A DNA stretch of 64,000 bases. Origin: Closterium sp. Naga37s-1. Lineage: Eukaryota; Streptophyta; Zygnematophyceae; Desmidiales; Closteriaceae. How positions within the stretch are numbered: the stretch's first letter is position 1; every line of letters begins with the position of its first letter. Below are positions 1-9,198 of the stretch, one piece after another. Location of the stretch: assembly GCA_947471745.1 (NCBI GenBank), contig CANJKZ010000922.1:12501-76500 (forward strand). Direction: 5' to 3'. The position numbers were made by a program, and so were the translations under genes. Under the pieces are notes generated by a model. That model did not search any database. It worked only from the letters and a program-made list of their open reading frames with translations, and was not told where the DNA came from.

Positions 1-89
1 TCCTCCTCCTCCTCCTCCTCCTCCTCCTCCTCCTCCTCCTCCTCCTCCTCCTCCTCCTCCTCCTCCTCCTCCTCCTCCTCCTCCTCCTC
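1..89. repeat. (TCC)n microsatellite
   Basis: Uninterrupted TCC trinucleotide repeat running from the left edge, so its full length is unknown. It lies just beyond the stop codon of the minus-strand DUF21 gene, in the presumed 3' untranslated or downstream region. Confidence 0.95.
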
Positions 90-114
90 ACTCGATGCAA
101 ACGACCACTCTCTC

Positions 115-3100
115 TCACTCCCCTCCCTCTCCCCTTCCCCCCCCTCTGCTTCTCCCTCCTTGCTGTCTCAAACCACCTCCTGCCTGCTCCTCCTGCTTCC
201 GCCTCTCCTCCTCCTCCTGTCGCTGCTGCTGCTGCCGTTGCCTTGCCATCTCAACAGCAGCCGCAGCTGATATAGACGAAGCCATGATTGCACTAGTCAA
301 AGCATCATTCGCCCCCATGTCTCTCTCCCCTCTCTCCCCTCCATCCGCAACCCCCATCATCCTATCCCCGCTAGGAGTCACACTCCTCTCAGCACTTAAC
401 AAAGTGTCAGTATTTCTCGACTCAAACTCTGATTCGTCCGGGCTCGACCAATCAGCAGAGCTCCGGGATGCAGTGGTGCTAGCACTGGTCGGCCGGCCCC
501 GAGCCAAGGACGCAGGCGTGCCTGCCGAACCTGCTGCTCCCGGACCTAGCGGCGGCCGGCGCGATCCCCAACCACTTGCCGAACCTACCCCTCCTGCTGC
601 TCCTGCCGCTCCTGCCACCCCTGCTGCCCCTGCTGCAGCAGCAGCAGCGCTAGCAGAAGCACCGGCTCCATCACCCTCCTCCTCACCGCCACCACCCCCT
701 TCACTATCATATGCTGTTGCATATGACTCATCTCTCCCAAACCTCACACTCCTCCCCCCTTCAGGTGCCGTGGCCCAAGACTCGTCCCTCTCAAACCCCA
801 TGCTCCTCCCCTCTTCCGCCGCTTCTCCCCCACCCCCACGGCCGCTGCCACTGGCTAAAGCAGCACCAGCAGCGGCACCAGCAGCCGCACCAGCAGGAAT
901 CGGCCGCAGGGGAAAGGAGGGCGCTTCGGAGGACGCAGGGAAGGCAGCGGGGGGAGCGGGCGCGGGTGTGGGTCGGAGGGGGAAGGAGGGGGAGGCGGAA
1001 GGGCCAGCGGGAGGGGGAGGGGCGGTAGGGGGAAAGGCGGAGAGGCGGGGGTCAGCAGGTGGGGGAGGGAGAGGGGATGGACCCATGGGTCCTCCTGGCA
1101 AAGAGTCTCCCTTGCTATCAACATCCTTGCTGTTGTCTCTCCAGCTGCCACCGCTGCTGCTGCTGGGTCCTCCTACCCCTCCTGGCCCCCCTGTACCGTG
1201 CACAACCACTTGTATCCGCCCTGATGGGGATGCTGGTGGTGATGGTTCCTTCTTCTCACCCTGCTGCTGCTTCTCCTCCTCCTGCTGCGTCGGCTGCTTC
1301 TGCCCCCATCGGAATGGCATGAGCGCAAATGCACCCACAGCTGCGGCTGCTGCTGCAAATCCCTCAGCCACACTCATCCCTCCCGCCCCTGCCGCTCCTC
1401 CTCCTGCTTCTGCTGCTCCTGCTGTGCCTGCTCCTTCCGCTGCTCCTGCTGCTATGGCAGGTGGTGGGGTCAACGCTGCTGAAGTGGAAGCAGCAGCACC
1501 ACTGGTACCAGCACCACCTACTGCTGCTCCTGCTGCTCCTCCAACTGCTGCTCCTCCTGCTGCCGCTGCTCCTGCTGCTCCTGCCGCTCCTGCTGCTACC
1601 CCTCCTGCTGCCCCTGATTGCACAGCACCACTATCCCCGCTATAAGCCTCTGCCTCTACAACATCCTCCTCCTCACTCCTCTCATCCTCACTCTCCTCCT
1701 CCTCTCCTTCCCCTTCAGACCCAATCTCAACTATCGTCTCGTGCATCACTGGTCTGCTTCTCAACCCCATCCCTCCTCCCGCTGCTGCGGCTGCTGCTGC
1801 TCCAGCCGCTGCCCCCACTGCTGCCCCCGCTACCACACCAGCAGCAGCGGCACCAGCAGGGGAATCAGCGGCAGGGGTGGCGGGAGTGGGTGGTGGAGGG
1901 GGGGGCTGCGGCGGAGTCTGTTGGAAGGGGATTAAGGGAGGTAGGGGAGAGGAGATGAGATGTGAATGAGCTTGAGAATGAGAATGGCACAAGCATTTAG
2001 CTGAGTGACTTGCTTTACACGGCCGATATCGTCATACTGCCTGCCTGTAACTCAATCCTCCTGCTTCTTGAGACGCCCGAAAACCTGTATTTGTCAGAAA
2101 CATGTCTGTAACTCACCCGTCCACTGCTTGTAACTCACCCGTCCACAGCTTGTAACTCATCCGTCCAAGTTTTCTCCTCTGGTCGTCTGACTCCGTATCA
2201 ACATCATCCAATGTTGGCAACGCCATCGGCACTTCATCCCACTCCTCCGCCTGCCGTCGTTTGAGTCGCCTAAAAAACCACACGTGTGTAACTCACCCGT
2301 CCAACGTTCCTCCTCTGGTCGTCTGACTCCGTATCAACATCATCAGAAGACATTGGCAGTGCCATCGGCACATCATCCGACTCCTCTGCCATTGTTGAGT
2401 CGACTCAAAACCACATGAGTGTAACTCACCCGTCCAAGTCCTTAAACTCACCCGTCCGAGGTTCCTCCTCTGGTCGTCTGACTCAGTATCAACATCATCA
2501 GAAGACGTTGGCAGTGCCATCGGCACATCATCCGACTCCTCTGCCATTGTTGAGTCGACTCAAAACCACATGAGTGTAACTCACCCGTCCAAGACCTTAA
2601 ACTCACCCGTCCGAGGTTCCTCCTCTGGTCGTCTGACTCCGTATCAACATCATCAGAAGACGTTGGCAGTGCCATCGGCACTTCGTCCGACTCCTCTGCC
2701 GTCTCCTCCCCTCCTCTCCCACTCCCTCCTCTCCCACTCCCTCCTCTCCCTCCTCTCCCACTCCCTCCTCTCCCTCCTCTCCCACTCCCTCCTCTCCCTC
2801 CCCTCCCCACCTTCTCACTACTCTCCTCCTCCCGAGTGCTGTACCCCTCCCCCTCCTCCCCAACCTCCACACTCGTATACTCCTGACTCTCCCCCACAGG
2901 CAGCGCCATCGCCACCTCATCCCCGCTCTCTCCGATCGCTCCACTCTCTCCTATCGCCCCACTCTCCGTTTTCCTCCCGCTCTCCCCCCCACCAGTGCTG
3001 GCACCAGCAGGCGTGGAGGGACCAGCACCAGCAGCAGCAGCGGCCCGGTCAGCTGCCTGCTCGATTCGGCGCCGCAGGGGAGAGTCGCTGCCGCCGCTGA

Positions 3101-6100
3101 CGGGCTTGGAGCGACTCGAGTCGTACTGGCCAGACCTGGAAGGGTGGGGAGAGAAAAAAGGCAAAAGGGAAGTGGAGGGGAAGAGTTAAGTGAGGGGAGA
3201 GTCGCTGCCGCCGCTGACAGGCTTGGAGCGACTCGAGTCGTACTGGCCAGACCTGGAACGGAGAGGAGAGAGAAGGGGAGGGAGAGGGGAAGGGTTTGAA
3301 GAGGAAGGAAGAAAAGAAGTGGAAGTGTTGGGAGAGTTGCTGCTGCTGATGGGCTTGGAGCGACTTGAGTCGTATTGGCTTGGGAAGCCAGGAAGAAGTG
3401 ACTTGGGCGGCAGGGAGGAACTGATCTGGGCGGCAGGGAGGAACTGACCTGGGCAGCATGGCGCCGAATCCAGCCATGTGCATGCGCGTGTTGGAGTCCA
3501 TGTCCTCTGAATACAGCTATGAGGCGCCTCACAAGGAGGAGGAACTGACCTAGGGGGCATGGCGCCGAATCCAGCCATGTGCATTCTGGTGTTGGAGTCC
3601 ATGTCCTCTGAATACAGCGCCGCACTCTCCTCCTCTTCTTCCTCTTCATCCCTCTCCTCCGTCTGCTCGCCTGTTTCCCCCGCAGCCCCCCCTGCTTCTC
3701 GGGATGAGAAGGAGGCAGAGGTAGGCTGGGCTCCTGCTCCTGCTCCTGCTGCTGCGCCAGCAACGGCAGCACCACCCGCTGCTGCTGCTGCTGCTGCTGC
3801 TGCTGTGCCGACGGCTATGGCTGCGGCACCAGCAGCAGCGCCACCAGCAGCAGCAGCAGCACCGGCAGAAGCAGCGGGAGGAGCAGCAGGAGCAGCACTC
3901 CCAGTGTCGAGGGCAGAGGCGGTGGTGTCGGGGAATTCGAGGGAGGGCGGGTTGGCGAGGGGGTTGGTGATGTAGATGCGAGGGGAGGAGCCCGCTGAGC
4001 CGCCGTGCTTCATGCAGTAGGGATCCGCACAGCTGGAGCCTCTGTGGGGGGGGGAAGAAGTGGGGGCAGGGAGATCAAGCGGTGGCGGCAACTCAAAGAA
4101 TAGGGGGGAGAATAGGCTATCCCAGCACCGCTTTCCCCTGCCTCGCTTTCTCCCACTCTCTTGCACAGCCTCCCAGTTTACCTGTCACCCCATCCCCTCA
4201 CGCGCGCACACACACTCACCCGCACAGCAGCCCGCGTCGCAAGCTGCTCTCCTCCTCGTCTTCCTGGTTGTTGAGGTATCGGTCCAGCAGCAGGCTGACG
4301 GGATATGCCACCGGCGACAGCAGCAGCAGCAGCAGCAGTAGCAGCAGCAGCAGACGGGCGAGCCACGCTGTGGCAGAGGCGATGCGCAGGGAGTGGCGCG
4401 CACAGATGGCGGGGGGAGCGAGTGGCTCCCATCCCCTCTCCCTCCCCCCTTCCCTCTCCCTCCCACTCTCCCACACACACAAGGACACTCACCCACACAG
4501 CAGCCCGCGTCGCAAGCTGCTCTCCTCCTCGTCTTCCTGGTTGTTGAGGTATCGGTCCAGCAGCAGGCTGACGGGATATGCCACCGGCGACAGCAGCAGC
4601 AGCAGCAGGCGGGCGAGCCATGCGGTGGCGGAGGCGATACGGAGGGAGTGTGGCTGACTCTCCTTTTCCCTCTCCTTTTCCCTCTCCCTCTCCATCTCCC
4701 ACTCTTCCCACACACAAAAGCACACTCACCCGCACAGGAGCCCACGTCGCAAGCTGCTCTCCTCTTCGTCCTCCTGGTTGTTGAGGTACCGGTCCAGCAG
4801 CAGGCTGACGGGGTAAGCCACGGGCGAGAGCAGCAGCAGCAGCAGGCGGGCGAGCCATGCGGTGGCGGAGGCGATGCGGAGGGAGTGGCGCGCACAGATG
4901 GCCGGGGGAGCGATTTCGACGAAGAGCAGAATGAGGAGCACACAGAGGATGAATCCCATCAGCATGCCCAACACGCCTGGGAGAGCGGGGTGGAAAGCGG
5001 TGGAGAGTGGTGGAACACGGTGAGGAGCAGGATGAGGAGCACACAGAGGATGAAGCCCATGACCATGCCCAACACGCCTGGGGAGGTGGGGTGGGGGTTG
5101 GTAGGGAGTGGTGGAATGGGGTTGAGATTCCACGCAAGAGTGGTTTCAGCGAAGAGCAGGATGAGGAGCACGCAGAGGATGAACCCCATCACCATGTCCA
5201 ACACGCCTGGGAGGAGCAGCGGGTGGAGAGCAGTGGGGAGTGGCGTAACGGGTGGGATGAATGCGAGGAGTGGTTTCAGCGAAGAGCAGGATGAGCAGCA
5301 CGCAGAGGACAAACCCCATCACCATGCCCAACACGCCTGGGAGGAAAAACAGGAGGAGAATGGAGCAGGGAGGAGGGGTTGAGGCAGGTGGGGGAGGAGA
5401 CTGCGGTAGGGAGTGGTGGAATGGGGTCAGCTGCATCAGAATAGTTTTTTTTTTCTATACAAGAGCAGGATGAGCAGCACGCAGAGGTCAAAGCCCTTCA
5501 CTGCACTACACTCGAACCCACCTGACCTCACCTGACCCCACCTGACCCCACCTGAGCCCACCTGAGCCCCACCTTGAGCCCACCTGAACCCACCTGACCC
5601 CACCAAAGTCCCACCTGAGACGAAGAGCGTGAAGCTGACGTTGACGCTGGTGCTGGCGACCAATAGCGTGGTGAGCAGCAGACTGCCACGTGTGCGCAGC
5701 GCTGCCACCTTGGCAGCCTGCCACCTCAGCCGCTCGTCCACTCCATCCATTGCCGCCTGCTCCCGGGGGGAGGTGGGGGGTGGGGGGTGGGGGTAAGGGG
5801 GAGGGGGGAGGTGGGGGGGAGGAGGGTGGGAGGTGGGTGGGTTTGTTCCTTTTGAGTCGACTCAGCCGCGTCCTCAGCCGCTCGTCCACGCCATCCATTG
5901 CCGCCTGCTCCAGAGGAAAGGGGGGGGGTTGGTTGAGGTGGGTGGGGGGAGGTGGGGGGAGGTGGATGGGGGGCGGGGAGAGGGGAGTGAGGTGGGTGGG
6001 GAGTGTCTTTTGAGTCGACTCAGCAGTCACCCCAAGCCTCTCGTCCACGCCATCCATTGCTGCCTGCTCGAGGCGGGGGTGGGGAGAGAGGGGCGGGGGT

Positions 6101-7198
6101 GGGGAGAGTGGGGCGGAGTTGGGGAAAGTGGACGGGGAAGGGAGTGGGGGAAGTTGGGGAAGCGGGAGGGGGGGGGGGTTGAGGAGTAAATTTAGATATA
6201 AGGTGCCTCAATAGCGCCACGCATGCCCGTCTGCTCGAGAGGGGGAGTGGAGGAGGTGGAAGGTATATTTTTTAGACGACTTAAAAATAGGAAACTTGGC
6301 TATGAGGCGCCTCAGAAAAAACAAAGTTGGTTTTGAGGCGCCTCAGTAATTAAAAAAAAGTCTGCTCGAGAGGGGGATGGGGGAGGTGGGACGTAAGCTG
6401 AAGGAGGTGGGGAGGGTGTTGGGAAAAGGGAAGGGGGAGGAAAGCGCGGTGTTGTCTGGAGAGTCCGAGCGTGGACGACATCATGCAGGAGAGTGGGATG
6501 GCAGGGAGAGGGGCAGTACTGTGTAACAGCACTGGTTACCAGCAGCACTGGTGTTACCTGCAGCGTATGTCAAGGCCCAGAGTACACGACATTATGCAGG
6601 AGATAACCAGAGACATGCCCAGCAGGCAGCACGCGGAGAGGCGGAAGGGTGGGGGGGGAGGGGGGGAGAAAAGGGGAAATGGGGGAGAAGGGGGGAAATG
6701 GGGGAGACGGGGGGGAAACGGGGGACAGTACCGTGGAACAGTACTGGATATCAGCAGCGGGGGTTACCTGCAGAGTCGCCATGTCAAGCCCAAGGGTAGA
6801 AGACATCATCCAGGAGATCACGAGCGACATGCCCAGCAGGCAGGCAGCACGCGGAGAGGAAGGTGAGTGGGGGGGTAGGGGGAACTGGGGGTCGGGGGCG
6901 GGGGGAGGGGGGGGGGGGTCTGGTTACCAGTAGCGGGGGTTACCTGCAACGTGGCCATATCGAGTCCGAGAGTAGACGACATCATGCAGGAGATAACAAG
7001 CGACATGGCCAGCAGGCAGCAAGCGGAGATGGGGAACGCGATGAGCTCAGCGGTGGAGAGCGGTGGGAGCCAGCCGGAGTCGGTGTAGCAGGTGTCGTAG
7101 CAGTCGATGGTGGGGCCGTCGCACGCGTTCAGACACGCCACGATGCCGTTGCTCGGCGCGCACGCCCCCAGCCGCGCCAACGGCGCCCAGCAACTCAT
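115..7198 (-). CDS. CNNM-like DUF21 membrane protein, multi-exon, with tandemly duplicated exons
   Basis: Probable integral membrane protein of the CNNM/DUF21 family, whose members are linked to divalent-metal (Mg2+) transport. Seen on the minus strand: a Cys-rich N-terminus from ATG 7198 followed by a helix containing SCMMSSTLGLDMATLQ and donor CAG/gtaacc (exon about 7198-6946); exon 5756-5615 with AAMDGVDERLRWQAAKVAAL and SLLLTTLLVASTSVNVSFTL; exon 4976-4730 with GFILCVLLILLFVEIAPPA and PVAYPVSLLLDRYLNNQ, which match the DUF21 pattern of a helix, a GE(V/I)xPxAIC-like turn, and a helix. Downstream come an Ala-rich exon (about 4040-3570), Ser/acidic exons (about 3620-2160), and a large Pro/Ala/acidic last exon (about 1950-115, stop 115-117). 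I see no CBS pair, which most family members carry after DUF21. Nearly all exons exist in several tandem copies, so the mature exon choice cannot be read from DNA. Family fairly sure; exact exon structure not. Confidence 0.7.
2170..2705 (-). repeat. Four tandem copies of an acidic exon of the DUF21 gene
   Basis: Copies at about 2180-2250, 2317-2390, 2473-2546 and 2627-2700 (plus coordinates) encode, on minus, a peptide like EESDDVPMALPTSSDDVDTE followed by SDDQRRNLG and a donor (GGACG/gtgagt). Two copies carry TTGAGTCGACTCAA directly upstream of their AG acceptor (cores 2397-2406 and 2552-2561); the other two have decayed versions near 2070 and 2271. The period is about 155 bp between the rightmost copies. 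Copies differ by only a few bases, so the duplication is recent or homogenised. Confidence 0.85.
3060..3625 (-). repeat. Tandem copies of two Ser-rich exons of the DUF21 gene
   Basis: Three copies of an exon encoding QYDSSRSKP(V/I)S (about 3078-3140, 3195-3258, 3337-3395) and two of an exon encoding EDMDSNTRMHMAGFGAM (about 3459-3516, 3557-3617). Each copy keeps its flanking pyrimidine tract and splice-site context. The two MDSNTRMHM copies are separated by the palindrome GAGGCGCCTC at 3521-3530, which replaces the upstream sequence exactly at the TTCAG acceptor. Confidence 0.8.
4225..4985 (-). repeat. Three tandem copies of the DUF21 'PVAYPVSLLLDRYL' exon
   Basis: Copies near 4236-4424, 4503-4650 and 4730-4976 (minus sense). 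All encode ARLLLLLLSPVAYPVSLLLD, RYLNNQEDEEES and SLRRGLLCG, then a GTGAGTG donor. Only the 4730-4976 copy is continuous with the preceding membrane helix; the other two begin part-way through. The leftmost copy has an expanded CTG/CAG run that lengthens the poly-Leu stretch of the helix. Confidence 0.85.
4910..5515 (-). repeat. About five tandem copies of the DUF21 'GMVMGFxLCVLLILLF' helix exon
   Basis: Minus-strand copies at about 4912-4976, 5020-5080, 5146-5208, 5272-5338 and a decayed one at 5465-5515. Each has a pyrimidine tract, a CCCAG acceptor, GVLGMVMGF(I/V)LCVLLILLF, and then diverges. The period is about 110-126 bp. Only one copy continues into the conserved EIAPPAIC segment. Confidence 0.85.
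5600..6375 (-). repeat. Graded, shortening copies of the DUF21 'AAMDGVDERL' exon separated by palindromes
   Basis: The complete exon is 5756-5615. Further copies at about 5870-5910, 6030-6065 and 6205-6230 keep the pyrimidine tract and AG acceptor but progressively less of the exon. A last copy near 6360 keeps only the acceptor region. The truncated ends coincide with palindromes: GAGTCGACTC at 5854-5863 and 6012-6021, GAGGCGCCTC at 6304-6313 and 6335-6344, and imperfect forms near 6200 and 6267. Confidence 0.8.
6440..7065 (-). repeat. Four tandem copies of the first DUF21 helix exon
   Basis: Minus-strand copies at about 6946-7065 (joined to the N-terminus), 6765-6855, 6550-6640 and 6440-6500, encoding variants of AMSLVISCMMSSTLGLDMAT. 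The two right-hand copies end in an intact CTGCAG/gtaacc donor. The third is slightly shortened before the donor and the fourth has lost it. Confidence 0.8.
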
Positions 7199-7235
7199 AC
7201 TGCCGCTGCCGCTAATGCTGCTGTAAGCACTACTT

Positions 7236-7288
<53 letters not shown>

Positions 7289-7292
7289 TGCT
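7236..7292. repeat. (CTG)n/(CAG)n microsatellite
   Basis: About 16 CTG triplets with a short CTC/CTGTTG interruption, 40-95 bp upstream of the proposed DUF21 ATG, so probably in its 5' leader (as CAG repeats). In one minus-strand frame it would encode poly-Gln, but that frame is not continuous with the DUF21 start. Confidence 0.9.
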
Positions 7293-8967
7293 GCTGTTGC
7301 TCCTGCACTAACAGTCGGCTACGTTCGCTATGCCCTCCCTTGCTCCCACCGCTGCGCCCTAGTCCCTCTGCCTTCCCTCCCAACCCTTCCTCTCGTCGAG
7401 CCGCGCTGCGCGATTCGCAACACAAGTTCAACTTTCGCGACCCTCTTTCGTTGTTCCCGGCTCTCAGCCTCGTCGTCTTACTTTCGCAACCCTCTTTCGC
7501 TCTCGTTGCTCTACTCCCTGTGCGACCCTGTGCGATCACTGCAGCCTGTCCCCCTGTGCGATCGCTCGCTGCCGGTCCTTCTAGTCGCACAAGAGCTCAG
7601 CTTCTTATCGCCAGCCCCTTCTCCACCGCAGTCGCGAGAGACGCAGTCTCGTTATAAAAGCTAGTAAGGCCTGGTCGCAAAATGTATCCGCGTTATTGGG
7701 ATTAAGAGCCTAAACGTATTCCGTGAGTAGTCGTTAGTGCATCACCCAGCAGAACCTGTCAACGTAATCCGTCACTATTAATGACGCGCTTCCTAATCTC
7801 ATTTTGTCGTATTCCGTTTTTATCCCCGTCGTTCTCCTCGTCCTCTGCAAGCTCTTCCGCCATTCCCGGGGCATACGGCGCCGAAGTCGCGGCGTCACGA
7901 GTCTACCCAGCGCTGCTGATTGGTTGAGGAAAAACCGTATCTGATCCTCGGCCAGATTCTACTAGCGGTCTGACAGACGCCGGCCTGAAGCATGCCGGTT
8001 TCTCTCGCGCGACACTGTTTCGAGCTAATTCGCGTTTTCCCTTGGACTACGCTCAATATAGCGTACGGTTGTGAGCGTTGCGAGTAGCGAAAAAATGTCA
8101 ACCCTCTCAATTGAGGAATGTGCTAATTTTATGAAAGATATGCGGAGCCTAGACTGCGCACGGAGCACCCGTCAGAAGGCGACTATGGCTTGCAGCTGAA
8201 ATAGCAGAATAAAACCGTCGCATTTGTTCGTAGTTAGCGTCACCATTCGTCAAGGTATCGTCTTCGCGAAGCAGTTGATTTACGCGCCTAAAATAAGCCC
8301 TCGTTACGTCGCTACCTGGCTCAGAAGCAGGGGGGTGAATAACTAGCAAAAGTCTAACCTACTGCTGGGCCCGTCAGTATTGGCTGTCGCCCTTGGGTAT
8401 ACCGCGCCGTAATTGAGCGCAAAGCGCGTTATTCCAAAGGTGGGTGGGAGGTGGGGAGGAGGATGGATGATAGCTGGAGAGGGATGAGGGGGCGGGGGTG
8501 GGTGGCGCCAAGGGGGGTACGAGGGAACTAGGTTGACCACTGACGGCAACCGAAGTCGCGTAAACCGGGTACAAGAAGCCAACGTGCTTCGAATGTTGCC
8601 GAACCAGCCAGATGCCCACGTTGACTTGCGGTACGGAAAACAGCTGGACCCTTGGCTTTGGTTGGCTCCAGCAAACCTCAAAATCCAAAGCATATTTGCC
8701 CTAACCGGAACTGCAGAATGGCTAGTACAGACCAGAAGTCGTGGTTTGGAGATTCAGGGTTTAGGAAATCAAGGCTTGGCTGGGATGAGGAGGTTCGGCT
8801 TTGTACACGAGGCTCGCGCCGTGTGCGAAATGCATTTCTCGTGGTTTGATCGTGCCGTCGCTGGGCACGCAAGTCGTCGTCAAGTGCCCCGCGAGTGCAC
8901 TTGCTTGAGCCTGATAGGACAGCGGAGCGTGACGATATACTGGCGCCACGTCAGCCCTAACTTTGAT
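7293..8967. other. No recognisable gene; upstream region of the DUF21 gene
   Basis: Mixed-composition DNA. It holds a TATAAAAG at 7653-7660 (plus sense) and open frames of 66-145 codons on both strands, such as 8533-8970 plus. None has recognisable motifs, and none shows the codon regularity of the real genes nearby. The promoter of the minus-strand DUF21 gene must lie in its left part, but I cannot point to a specific element. Confidence 0.5.
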
Positions 8968-9198
8968 TAAGGGCGGGTCCAGCGCGTACGTTTACAGGTA
9001 CTATACAGTTCATTCGTCGTGGTTTGAAACGATATCAGGCGGTGCACAGCGGTTTTAAAATTGCACCGTTTTGAACCTTGACGCGTTACAGATTTTTTTT
9101 TTTGAAATTGTAGTATACATTAATGAAGAGAATGCATACAACAAAAGCAGTCGTAACTGAGCGTGAGGGCCTGCACCATGCACTGCCCAACGAGGTGA

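Noticed and set aside
95-1645. Long plus-strand open frames rich in Pro/Leu/Ala opposite the last DUF21 exon
   Set aside because: They mirror the GC-rich minus-strand coding exon; composition follows from CTG/TCC triplets and no motif is present.
3105-3240. GACTCGAGTC palindromes as members of the GAGNCGNCTC family
   Set aside because: Different core (GACTCGAGTC), and they lie inside the repeated coding exon encoding YDSSRSK, so they are explained by codons.
4393-5382. Plus-strand frame of about 329 codons across the DUF21 exon copies
   Set aside because: It runs antisense through introns and exons alike and repeats with the exon copies, so it is a shadow of the duplication.
7653-7660. TATAAAAG as a promoter for a plus-strand gene
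   Set aside because: No credible coding sequence follows; the 145-codon frame at 8533-8970 has no recognisable features and its end abuts the MITE terminus.
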